Of a stretch of DNA of 25,884 nt, positions 14,793-22,484 are shown piece by piece (position 1 is the first letter of the stretch; each line of letters opens with the position of its first letter). The notes beneath the pieces are model-generated. The model saw nothing but the letters and a program-made list of their open reading frames with translations, did no database searches and was not told the origin of the DNA. A program made the translations under genes and the position numbers. The stretch comes from CAZPMO01 sp964587515 (GTDB taxonomy: Bacteria; Pseudomonadota; Alphaproteobacteria; MPNO01). The stretch lies in the NCBI GenBank assembly GCA_964587515.1, contig CAZPMO010000057.1, forward strand, positions 1-25,884. The letters run 5' to 3'.

Positions 14793-14820
14793 TTGACTCA
14801 CGCGGGCTATACGCTAATCT
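14793..14820 (+). promoter_or_regulatory. Candidate promoter of the crotonase-transporter operon
   Basis: TTGACT at 14793-14798 (5 of 6) and TAATCT at 14815-14820 (3 of 6), 16-bp spacing, 42 bp before the crotonase ATG. A short dyad CTGA-GA-TCAG at 14819-14828 overlaps the expected transcription start and could be an operator half-site pair. The -35 is good and the -10 poor. Confidence 0.4.
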
Positions 14821-14861
14821 GAGATCAGGCGAATAACTGAAGACAAAAAGGGGAGAGGGCG

Positions 14862-15710
14862 ATGGCCGCCTATGAATATGAAAACGTGAAGGTCGAGATC
14901 CACGACGGCATCGGCTGGGCGACGATGAACCGTCCGGAAAAACGCAACGCCATGAGCCCTCAGCTTCACTACGACATGGACGATGCGCTGGCGCGGCTGG
15001 AAGTCGATCCCGATGTGCGCGTTGTGGTGGTCACCGGCGCGGGCGGCAATTTCAGCGCCGGTCAGGACCTCAAGAAATTCTTCCGCGAGTTGGAAAACAA
15101 TCCGCTGGAGCGCAAGAAAGCGCAGAAGCACGCTAATAGCTGGCGCTGGGACCGGATGATCAATTACGACAAGCCGACTATCGCCATGGTTAGCGGCTAC
15201 TGCGTTGGCGGCGCGTTCATGCAACTCCTCGGCACCGATTTCGCGATCGCGGCGAAGAACGCGACGTTCTCTTTGTCCGAGGTCAACTGGGGCATTCTTC
15301 CCGGTGCGCTGGTCTCCAAGGTGGTGGTGGATTCGGTGCTGATGCGGCACGCGCTCTATTATGCGTGCCTCGGCGAGCCGTTCGACGGCGACGAGGCGGC
15401 GCGCATCGGCATGATCAATTACGCCGTGCCCGAGGAAAAGCTCGAAGGCGCCGTGACCGAATTGGCCGTAAAGCTGATGAGCAAGAGCCCCAACGTGCTG
15501 CGCGCCACCAAGCATGCGATCCGCAAGGTGCGCACCATGGATTACGATCAGGCCTATGATTACCTGGCCGAGAAGGGCAAGGCGATCAAGGTGGGCGACA
15601 AGGAAGATTCCTACAACACCGGACTCCGCCAGTTCCTCGACGACAAGAGCTACAAGCCGACTTTCGGGGCGTTCAAGCTCGGCACCCTGATCAGCGATCA
15701 AAGCGAATAG
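14862..15710 (+). CDS. Crotonase-family protein related to hydroxycinnamoyl-CoA hydratase-lyase
   Basis: A 282-residue enoyl-CoA hydratase/isomerase-fold enzyme acting on an acyl-CoA. It follows hydroxycinnamoyl-CoA hydratase-lyase (HCHL, ferulate catabolism) in many segments: VEIHDGIGWATMNRPEKRNAMSP, the FREL region, KPTIAMVSGYCVGGAF, LSEVNWGILPGALVSK and QFLDDKSYKP at the C-terminus. The catalytic acid corresponding to HCHL Glu143 is Glu140. However, residues I recall as holding the phenolic substrate in HCHL differ: Tyr75 becomes Phe73, Tyr239 becomes Ala236 and Met70 becomes Gln68. A hydratase or hydratase-lyase acting on a different aromatic or unsaturated acyl-CoA is therefore likely. 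Strong ribosome site (GGGGAGAGGG). It leads a probable operon with a Bug/TctAB uptake system and a hydrolase, suggesting it degrades the imported acid, but no CoA ligase is present. Confidence 0.88.
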   Translation: MAAYEYENVKVEIHDGIGWATMNRPEKRNAMSPQLHYDMDDALARLEVDPDVRVVVVTGAGGNFSAGQDLKKFFRELENNPLERKKAQKHANSWRWDRMINYDKPTIAMVSGYCVGGAFMQLLGTDFAIAAKNATFSLSEVNWGILPGALVSKVVVDSVLMRHALYYACLGEPFDGDEAARIGMINYAVPEEKLEGAVTELAVKLMSKSPNVLRATKHAIRKVRTMDYDQAYDYLAEKGKAIKVGDKEDSYNTGLRQFLDDKSYKPTFGAFKLGTLISDQSE

Positions 15711-15759
15711 ACCGCATAAACGGATTCGGAAAGAACCTAAATCAACGGGAGGACATACG

Positions 15760-16833
15760 ATGAAACGTTTCGTCACAGCCGCGGCCGGCATTCTCGCCCT
15801 GGCCGCCGTCACGATCCCGACCGGCGCGCAAGCGCAGTTCTACAAGGGCAAGCGCGTCACGGTTCTGATCAACTATGGCGCGGGCGGACCCACCGATGTC
15901 GAAGGGCGTCTGATCTCGCGCCATCTCGCCAAGCATATTCCCGGCAAACCGCGTGTGATCGTAAAGAACATGCCGGGCGCCGGCGGCATCATCGGTTCCA
16001 ATTTCATGGGCGAGGTCGCGCGGCCCGACGGGCTGACCGTGGCCGTGTTCACGCCGCCGACCATGTCCCAGGTGCTCGACGATCCGGGCCTGCGGGTCGA
16101 TTTCGCGAATTTCATATGGCTGGCCGGCGTCGGTCAGCCGCAGGTGTGCTACATGCGCAAGGACGCCGCGCCCGGCATCGCCAAGGTCGCCGATATTCTC
16201 AAGGCCAAGAAGTTCAAGGCCGCCGGCATGCGCAACACGTCGAGCCACGATATCCGTCTGCGCCTGTCGCTCGAGATCCTCGGGGCGGACTACAAATACG
16301 TCACGGGTTATCGCGGCCTCGCCAAGGTTTCGGCCGGCGTGTTGCAGAACGAGACCCAGTATTCGTGCGGTTCGGTGCCCAATTACCGCTCGATGGTCGA
16401 GCCCAATCTGATCAAGCCCGGCCACGCGATTACCATGTTTTACTATTCGCCGACCGACCCCATGGGCAAGGAAGTGAAGTTCGCCGATCTCGCGGGCATT
16501 CCCACCTTCCTGGATGTCTACAAGAAACTGCGCGGCGGGTCTCCCAGCGGAATCAAGTACGACGCGCTCCGGCTGGTCAACAATCTTTCGACCTACATGC
16601 TGCGCGGATCGTTCGTACCGGCGGGGACGCCCAAGGAAGCGGTCGATGCGCTACGCACCGCATGGCAGGCGCTTCCCGGCGACAAGGATTTCGTCAGTGA
16701 ATACCGCAAGGCGTTCCGGGCGGAGCCCAAGATTCTTCAGGCCAAGATCGCTCAGGCCCATATCGATCGGGTCAAGGCGCTGGAGCCCAAGCTGGTGAGT
16801 TTCCTGAAGAAATTCGTACGCGGCGGCAAATGA
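15760..16833 (+). CDS. Tripartite tricarboxylate transporter solute-binding protein (Bug family)
   Basis: A 357-residue periplasmic binding protein that delivers a carboxylated ligand to the TctA/TctB membrane complex. Seen: a Sec signal peptide ending GAQAQ, with cleavage predicted after Ala25; the Bug N-terminal beta-strand and loop VTVLINYGAGGPTDVEGR; and the family segment VIVKNMPGAGGIIGSNF. It is somewhat longer than typical Bug proteins (about 320). Cys residues at CYMRKD and SCGSVP could form a disulfide. Ribosome site GGGAGGA before the ATG. It follows the crotonase by 49 bp and precedes the permease by 74 bp, with a strong hairpin in that gap that probably allows higher expression of the binding protein. 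Ligand unknown; TTT ligands include tricarboxylates, aromatic acids and other small carboxylates. Confidence 0.93.
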   Translation: MKRFVTAAAGILALAAVTIPTGAQAQFYKGKRVTVLINYGAGGPTDVEGRLISRHLAKHIPGKPRVIVKNMPGAGGIIGSNFMGEVARPDGLTVAVFTPPTMSQVLDDPGLRVDFANFIWLAGVGQPQVCYMRKDAAPGIAKVADILKAKKFKAAGMRNTSSHDIRLRLSLEILGADYKYVTGYRGLAKVSAGVLQNETQYSCGSVPNYRSMVEPNLIKPGHAITMFYYSPTDPMGKEVKFADLAGIPTFLDVYKKLRGGSPSGIKYDALRLVNNLSTYMLRGSFVPAGTPKEAVDALRTAWQALPGDKDFVSEYRKAFRAEPKILQAKIAQAHIDRVKALEPKLVSFLKKFVRGGK

Positions 16834-16839
16834 TCGGAA

Positions 16840-16869
16840 CGGCCCGCTCCGGATAAACGGGGCGGGCCG
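16840..16869 (+). promoter_or_regulatory. Strong intergenic RNA hairpin between binding protein and permease
   Basis: CGGCCCGCTCCG (16840-16851) pairs with CGGGGCGGGCCG (16858-16869), 12 bp with one G-U, around a 6-nt loop GATAAA, 6 nt after the binding-protein stop. No T-run follows, so it is probably a 3'-stabilising or partial-attenuation hairpin rather than a full terminator. Such hairpins commonly keep binding-protein message more abundant than permease message. Confidence 0.65.
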
Positions 16870-16907
16870 CCCGACCGGACGCCGACCGCATAACATCCGC
16901 TTGACAT

Positions 16908-18866
16908 ATGTTCGACGCCGTCCTGACCGGTCTGTATTCGGTCGTCGCTTGGCCGGCGATCGGCTATCTGTTCCTGGGCGTTTTCATCGGGCTCTATTTC
17001 GGCGCCGTGCCGGGACTGTCGGGCCTGGTCGGCATGGCGATCCTGCTGCCTTTCACCTTCGGCATGGAGCCGGTCTCGGCCTTCGCCTTCTTGCTCGGCA
17101 TGTTCGCGGTGACGACCACCAGCGACACCGTGGCCTCGGTTCTTCTCGGCATTCCCGGCACCGCCGCCTCGCAGGCGACCATCCTCGACGGCTATCCCAT
17201 GGCCCGAAAGGGCGAGGCGGCGCGCGCCTTTGGCGCGGCGTTCACCGTCTCCGCGATCGGCGGCGTGCTGGGCGCGATCCTGTTGGGGCTTTCGATCCCC
17301 ATCGTGAAGCCGTTGATCCTGAGTTTCGCCCAGCCTGAATTCTTCATGCTGGGCCTGCTCGGCCTCACCATGGTGGGGGCGCTGTCGGGCGACAACATGG
17401 TCAAGGGGCTGATCGCGGCCCTGATGGGACTGATGCTGTCCTATATCGGATATTCCACCAACGGCGCGGTGCCGCGCTACTGGTTCGGGGCCACCTATCT
17501 GCTCGACGGGTTGCAGCTGATCCCGCTGGTGCTGGGGCTGTTCGCCCTGCCCGAGGTGCTGGAGCTCGCGGTGCGCGACAGCTCGATCTCCCAGGTCGAC
17601 AGGACCGAGGTGAAGGGCGGCATGCGGCGCGGCATCGGTGACGCCTTTCGGAACTGGTGGTTGGTGCTGCGCTGCACCGCGATCGGCGCCTATATCGGAA
17701 TTCTGCCGGGGCTTGGCGGCGCCATTGTCGACTGGGTGGCCTACGGCCATGTGGTGCAGTCCTCGCGCGACAAGTCCCAGTTCGGCAAGGGCGACGTGCG
17801 CGGCGTGATCGCGCCCGAGACCGCCAACAACGCCATGAAGGGCGGCGCGCTGATCCCGACAGTCGCGTTCGGCATCCCGGGCAGCGCCTCGATGGCGATA
17901 TTGCTGGGCGCGCTGCTGATCCAGGGGCTGCAGCCCGGCCCGCAGATGCTGACCAGCAAGCTTCACATCACGTTCGCGATGATGTGGACGCTGGCCATCG
18001 CCAATGTCGCGGGGGCGCTGCTGCTGATGGTGCTGGCCAACCAGGTGGCCAAGGTGACCTTCATTCGCGGCCATCTGATCGTGCCGGCGGTATGCCTGTT
18101 CGTGTTCATGGGCGCCTGGCTGGCCGGCAACCAGATGGGCGACTGGACGATCCTGCTGACCTTCGGCGCGCTCGGTTATCTGCTGAAGCAGGGCGGCATT
18201 CCGCGTCCGCCGCTGGTGCTGGGTTTCATCCTCGGCCCGATCATGGAGAACGCGCTGTTCATTACCAACAGCGCGCACGAAGGGTTGAACTGGATACTGC
18301 GCCCGATCTGTCTGGTGATCCTCGCGCTGATCGTGCTGACGATCATTTTCGGGGCGAAGGGCGCGCGGCGGCGCAAGCTGCTGCCAGCGGGCGTGCGGTT
18401 GGGCGAGACGGCGCGCACCGACCATACCGTCGGTCTGGGCATGCTCGTGCTGTTCCTCGGAGTCTTATGTTACGCGATCGTGCCGACATTCTCCTGGCCG
18501 CGCGATTCCGGCTTCATCCCCTTGATTACCGCGGTCCCCGCGATGGCGCTGGTCCTGCTGGCGATTTTCCAGGCATGGCGGGCAATCGGCCTGGCCCGCG
18601 CGGGCGGCGAAGACCCTTTCCCCGTTGCCGGAGAACTTGGCAAATCGGCGCATTTCCTGGCGTGGCTGCTGGGCGTCGTCGCGGTGACTTACATCGCCGG
18701 CCAGCTTGTCGCGCTGCCGCTGTTTATCGGCGCCTATATGCTGGTCTGGGGGCGTTATAAATGGTGGGTCGCGCTGGTCTATGCGGCCGTCGCCTGGGCG
18801 TTCCTCTACATCATGTTCGACCAGGTGATCGCCGTCATGTGGCATCCCTCGCTGCTGTTCCACTGA
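16908..18866 (+). CDS. Tripartite tricarboxylate transporter permease, TctA-TctB fusion
   Basis: A 652-residue inner-membrane secondary transporter that moves the Bug-bound substrate, probably by ion symport. Residues 1 to about 500 are TctA: paired repeats with GAVPGLSGLVG and GILPGLGGAIVDW, plus the family motifs SDTVASVLLGIPGTAASQATILDGYPMARKGEA (split over several turns) and IPGSASMAILLGALLIQG. From about residue 506 a second domain with four hydrophobic segments follows; its order (FSWPRDSGFIPLITA, then a hydrophilic linker, then three helices) fits the small subunit TctB. No separate tctB gene is present, so the permease is complete as a fusion. The start at 16908 lacks a good ribosome site. 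The stop is 2 bp before the hydrolase start. Confidence 0.93.
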   Translation: MFDAVLTGLYSVVAWPAIGYLFLGVFIGLYFGAVPGLSGLVGMAILLPFTFGMEPVSAFAFLLGMFAVTTTSDTVASVLLGIPGTAASQATILDGYPMARKGEAARAFGAAFTVSAIGGVLGAILLGLSIPIVKPLILSFAQPEFFMLGLLGLTMVGALSGDNMVKGLIAALMGLMLSYIGYSTNGAVPRYWFGATYLLDGLQLIPLVLGLFALPEVLELAVRDSSISQVDRTEVKGGMRRGIGDAFRNWWLVLRCTAIGAYIGILPGLGGAIVDWVAYGHVVQSSRDKSQFGKGDVRGVIAPETANNAMKGGALIPTVAFGIPGSASMAILLGALLIQGLQPGPQMLTSKLHITFAMMWTLAIANVAGALLLMVLANQVAKVTFIRGHLIVPAVCLFVFMGAWLAGNQMGDWTILLTFGALGYLLKQGGIPRPPLVLGFILGPIMENALFITNSAHEGLNWILRPICLVILALIVLTIIFGAKGARRRKLLPAGVRLGETARTDHTVGLGMLVLFLGVLCYAIVPTFSWPRDSGFIPLITAVPAMALVLLAIFQAWRAIGLARAGGEDPFPVAGELGKSAHFLAWLLGVVAVTYIAGQLVALPLFIGAYMLVWGRYKWWVALVYAAVAWAFLYIMFDQVIAVMWHPSLLFH

Positions 18867-18868
18867 TC

Positions 18869-19702
18869 ATGACGCTTCCCGATCGCAAATCGGTCAATGT
18901 CGGCGGAGGCGCCTTGTCGTGGCGCGAGCGCGGCGACGGGGTCGCGCTGGTGCTGATCCACGGCACCGGCGGCAGTTCCGACTCCTGGGCGCCGCAATTC
19001 GATGATTTCGCCGACGGCTACCGGGTCATCGCCTGGGACGCGCCAGGCTATGGCGCCTCGGACCCGTTCGAGGCGGACGCGCCCGGAACCGATGAATATG
19101 CGCGCGCGCTGGCTGGCCTCCTCGACTTGCTGGGCGTGATGGCCGCCCATCTGGTAGGCCATTCGATCGGCGCGCCCATTGCCGCTTCGCTGTGCCGCCG
19201 CACGCCGAGCCTCGCCCTTAGCGCCACCTTCGTCCATCCCGTGGCCGGGTTCGCATCGGCCGAGGAGGATACCCGCGCCGCCGGCCATGAAGCGCGCGTC
19301 GCCGGCATCAAGGAAGTCGGCATGGGCGGGTTCGCGCGCAGCCGCGCCCCGGCGCTGCTCGGTTCGGCGTCGGACGCGGCTGCGCTCGCGCGGGTCATCG
19401 ACATCATCGCAAGAATCCCCGAACGCGGCTATCGCCAGATGGTGGCGATGATGGGCGAAGCAGATCTTATGGCGGACGCCCATGCTGTGGACGTGCCGAC
19501 GCTGGTTCTCGCCGGGTCGGAAGACTGGCTCGCGCCCGAAGGCGATTGCCGCGCCATCGCCGATGCACTGTCCCAATCGGAATTCCGCCTGCTGGACAAT
19601 ATCGGCCACTATGTCTCGCTCGAAAACCCGGCCCTGTTCCGCCGAACGCTGAAGCGCTTCCTGGACAAGCACGGCGGCGCGGCGGCGTTCGCGACCTACT
19701 GA
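18869..19702 (+). CDS. Alpha/beta hydrolase
   Basis: A 277-residue soluble alpha/beta-fold hydrolase. Seen: oxyanion-hole motif LIHGTGGSSDSW (His31, Gly32), nucleophile elbow GHSIGA with Ser99, catalytic Asp219 in LAGSEDWLAPEGD and catalytic His247 in NIGHYVSLENP, so the triad is complete. Length and the cap region between 125 and 195 are typical of esterases, C-C bond hydrolases and thioesterase-like members. The ATG overlaps a TGATCATG junction 2 bp after the permease stop, indicating translational coupling and a role in the same pathway as the transporter and crotonase. It may hydrolyse a thioester, lactone or ester of the imported substrate. The 3' end overlaps the convergent PLP-enzyme gene by 7 bp. 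Confidence 0.92.
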   Translation: MTLPDRKSVNVGGGALSWRERGDGVALVLIHGTGGSSDSWAPQFDDFADGYRVIAWDAPGYGASDPFEADAPGTDEYARALAGLLDLLGVMAAHLVGHSIGAPIAASLCRRTPSLALSATFVHPVAGFASAEEDTRAAGHEARVAGIKEVGMGGFARSRAPALLGSASDAAALARVIDIIARIPERGYRQMVAMMGEADLMADAHAVDVPTLVLAGSEDWLAPEGDCRAIADALSQSEFRLLDNIGHYVSLENPALFRRTLKRFLDKHGGAAAFATY

Positions 19703-20802
19703 ACGCGGCCGCGCGCCGCGATGTCCCAGACGTCCTCGACGTAACCGTCGCGGGTGACGACGTATCGGTCGTAGAGGTTGACCGTGGTGTCGCAGTGGCT
19801 GGGGATCACCGTCACCCGGTCTCCGATCGCCAGCGGGCAATGGCCGTTGGCGAATTGGAGCTGGCCGTGCTCGTCGCCGCCGAAGGTGAACGTCGCGCCG
19901 GGATGGTCGGGCGTCGCCGGCATGCCGGCGTCGGACGAGCACGATTTGTAACCAACATCGATGATGGCCCGGTCTTGGGAAGGGCGGCTGATCACGGTGC
20001 CCAGGATCGAGAGCGCGCTCTCGAACGGCGTCGCCTCGCCGCCCGGCCACTCGATCGCGGTATAGCGCGAATCCATGAACACGTAGCTGCCGGGTTGCAG
20101 TTCGTTATAGACGCCGCGTTCCGCATCGATGATCGACGAGCCGGTGCCGCCGCCGGTCAATATGTCGAATTCGATGCCGGCGTCGCGCAGCCCGTCGGCG
20201 GTCTCGCCGAGCTTGGCCATCGCCTCGGCCACTTCGGTTTCGCGCGCGCCAAATTCGCCGGTCATCTGGATTTTGCCCTGATAACCCTGCAGGCCGCGGA
20301 AACGCAGCCATTGGTTCTCTCCAATCAGCCGCGCAAGTTCGGTTGCTTTGGGTCCCGGCGGGACGCCGCAGCGTCCCTGGCCCACATCTATTTCAATAAA
20401 TACGTCGAGCGGCTTGCCCGAGGTCTGCGCCGCGGCCGCGAGATCGGAGAGGTTGTCGGCATCGTCGGCCACCACGGAAATGTGCGCCTGCTGCACCGCC
20501 TGCATCAGCCGCACCAGCTTGTTGCGCCCGACCACCTGCGAGGTAATCAGGATATCGGGAATGCCGGCCGCCGCCATCACCTCGGCCTCGCCGAGCTTGG
20601 CGCAGCAGATGCCGACCGCGCCCGCTTCGAGCTGCATGTTGGCGATCACCGGCGATTTGTGCGTCTTCGCGTGCGGCCGGTAGGCGATCCCCGCCGCCGC
20701 GCATTGATCGCGCATGCGGGCGATGTTGCGCTCCAGCGCCGCCGCGTCGACCAGCAGCACCGGCGTATCGAGGTCGGAGACCGGCATTCTCGCGTCGTTC
20801 AC
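19696..20802 (-). CDS. D-threonine aldolase-like PLP enzyme (alanine racemase fold)
   Basis: A 368-residue fold-type III PLP enzyme of the D-threonine aldolase / D-serine dehydratase / 3-hydroxyaspartate aldolase group. Seen: LDTPVLLVD, the PLP lysine Lys46 in YRPHAKTHK, EIDVGQGRCG, the phosphate-binding region TGGGTGS (216-222) and the C-terminal metal site SHCD with His336 and Asp338. A His-x-Asp metal pair is, as I recall, the D-threonine aldolase pattern, whereas D-serine dehydratases have His-x-Cys, so retro-aldol cleavage of a beta-hydroxy-D-amino acid is favoured. Start: GTG at 20802 has GGGGAGAC 8 nt upstream and overlaps the amidohydrolase stop (GTGA). An ATG at 20787 is the alternative. 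Last gene of a three-gene coupled operon. Confidence 0.9.
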   Translation of the reverse strand: MNDARMPVSDLDTPVLLVDAAALERNIARMRDQCAAAGIAYRPHAKTHKSPVIANMQLEAGAVGICCAKLGEAEVMAAAGIPDILITSQVVGRNKLVRLMQAVQQAHISVVADDADNLSDLAAAAQTSGKPLDVFIEIDVGQGRCGVPPGPKATELARLIGENQWLRFRGLQGYQGKIQMTGEFGARETEVAEAMAKLGETADGLRDAGIEFDILTGGGTGSSIIDAERGVYNELQPGSYVFMDSRYTAIEWPGGEATPFESALSILGTVISRPSQDRAIIDVGYKSCSSDAGMPATPDHPGATFTFGGDEHGQLQFANGHCPLAIGDRVTVIPSHCDTTVNLYDRYVVTRDGYVEDVWDIAARGRVQ

Positions 20803-22484
20803 TGGTCTGTCTCCCCGGCCCATACCACCTTGCCGCCGACGATGGTGGTGTCGGCGACGATGTCCTTGATGTCGTCGGTCGGACATGTCAGCGGATCGGC
20901 CGACAGCACCGCCATGTCGGCGAGCTTGCCGACTTCCAGCGAGCCCTTCTCGTTCTCCTCGAAGGTCAGCCAAGCTCCTTCGATGGTGGCGCAGCGCAAT
21001 GCGTCCTCGCGGCTTAGCGCCTGGCCCAGCCCTACCGGCGCGTCGATGTGCATGTTGTGGCGCGAGACCGTCTGCCAGATCGGATAGAACAGCGAGGTCG
21101 GCACGTTGTCGGTGGCCAGCCCCACATGGATGCCGGCGTCGAGCAGCCGGCGCAACGGCGCGATATCGTTTTCGTTTTCGGGCCCGATCTCGTCGCGGGT
21201 GATGTGCGACTGCTTGTAGATGTAACGGTTGGTATGGGTGGTCATCACGATGCCGAGATCGGCGATGCGTTTGGCCTGGTCCTCTGTGACCGTGTTGAGA
21301 TGGCCGATGATCCAGCGCTTGTCGCCGATCGGCACGATCTTGTCGACCTCCTCGTAGAGATCGAGATAGTCCAGTGTAATGGTGGACATGCGGATGTCGT
21401 TGCGCGCCGCTTCGATCATATAGTCCAGCATGTGCTCGCGCGGCACGCCGCAATCGTAGTTGAACCCCGACCAGCCGGTATAGGGCGAGGATTTCGAGCG
21501 CCAAAGGCTGTCCGCCGAGATGCCGTATTCGGTGAACATGCCGGCGACCCGCAGCCACGGATCGCCGAGCCCGCGCCCGCCCAGCCAGCCACCCCAGCTT
21601 TGCAGGATCGCGCCGTAATCGGGCGCGGTGGGTCCGCCCCAGGACGGGCTGAAAATCAGGTTGGCGCGCACGCTGGCCTCGCCGGCCGCGTTCACGGCCT
21701 GATAGGCCTGGATCAGTTCCTGCGCCGCGCCGTGTTCCTCCAGCACGCTGGTGGTGCCGGTGCGGTTATGGATTTCCATGGCGCGCTTCAGCCCCGCCAC
21801 CCGGTCGTCATGGGTGAAGCCGGGCGCCATGCGGAAAAAGCTGAGTTCCGCGATCGGCATGAAGGTCCATTCGTGGATGATGCCGTTGGGCTCGCCGGTC
21901 TCGGCGTCGCGCTCGAATTCGATTTCCGGCATCGGCGATTGGGTGTCGGCGTCGATGCCGGCAAGCGCCAGCGCGCGGCTGTTGGCGATCGAATCGAGTG
22001 GCTGGATATGGCGCCAGAAACCCCAGATCGGGCGGATATAGACCGGGTTGTCGGGCGCGACCCGGTCGAGTTCCCAACGCGTCGGATAGCGCTTCTCGCG
22101 CAGATTATTCGGCGTGTCCCAGTAATAAGGCGGCTCGCCGATCGGCATTGTGACGATCCACTCGCCGGGCTCGGCATCGGCCGCCAGCGCCGCGATGCGC
22201 TCAAGCACGTCGTCGATGCACGCGCAGCCCGCCAGCGACGGGAACACCGATTTCAGCCCCTCGCGGTCCAAATGGGAATGGCCGTCGATCAGCCCCGGCA
22301 TCACGGCGCGCCCGCCGGCGTCGACGACACTTGTGTCCGGGCCGATCATCTCACCCAGTTCGGCCGCGCCGCCCACCGCGATAATGCGCTCGCCCCGCGC
22401 CGCCACCGCTTCGGCCATGGAAAACGCGCCGTCGACGGTGATGATCTTGCCGTTGGTGACGACCAGGTCCGCGATTTCCGCCAT
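20799..22484 (-). CDS. YtcJ-like metal-dependent amidohydrolase (amidohydro_3)
   Basis: A 561-residue TIM-barrel amidohydrolase of the YtcJ/N-substituted formamide deformylase group that hydrolyses amide, imide or similar C-N bonds. Seen: the N-terminal beta-sandwich DLVVTNGKIITVDGAF; the metal motif GLIDGHSHLD (His69, His71); later His-bearing strands IIGHLNTV and TTHTNRY; the barrel-end Asp in GLATDNVPTS; and the C-terminal sandwich GSLEVGKLADMAVLSADPL. No signal peptide. Its ATG shares a base with the stop of the upstream GGT-like gene (TAATG), and its stop overlaps the PLP-enzyme start (GTGA). The three are one translational unit and very likely one pathway. Substrate not deducible; family members act on N-acyl amino acids, formamides and cyclic amides. 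Confidence 0.92.
   Translation of the reverse strand: MAEIADLVVTNGKIITVDGAFSMAEAVAARGERIIAVGGAAELGEMIGPDTSVVDAGGRAVMPGLIDGHSHLDREGLKSVFPSLAGCACIDDVLERIAALAADAEPGEWIVTMPIGEPPYYWDTPNNLREKRYPTRWELDRVAPDNPVYIRPIWGFWRHIQPLDSIANSRALALAGIDADTQSPMPEIEFERDAETGEPNGIIHEWTFMPIAELSFFRMAPGFTHDDRVAGLKRAMEIHNRTGTTSVLEEHGAAQELIQAYQAVNAAGEASVRANLIFSPSWGGPTAPDYGAILQSWGGWLGGRGLGDPWLRVAGMFTEYGISADSLWRSKSSPYTGWSGFNYDCGVPREHMLDYMIEAARNDIRMSTITLDYLDLYEEVDKIVPIGDKRWIIGHLNTVTEDQAKRIADLGIVMTTHTNRYIYKQSHITRDEIGPENENDIAPLRRLLDAGIHVGLATDNVPTSLFYPIWQTVSRHNMHIDAPVGLGQALSREDALRCATIEGAWLTFEENEKGSLEVGKLADMAVLSADPLTCPTDDIKDIVADTTIVGGKVVWAGETDQ

Noticed and set aside
14862..15710. Naming the crotonase as feruloyl-CoA hydratase-lyase (vanillin-forming)
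   Set aside because: The residues I recall as binding the phenol are replaced and no feruloyl-CoA synthetase or vanillin dehydrogenase gene is present.
16752..18425. A 557-codon minus-strand frame opposite the TctA-TctB gene
   Set aside because: Low-complexity Gln/His/Arg/Asp-rich product without any recognisable fold, opposite a clear transporter; shadow ORF.
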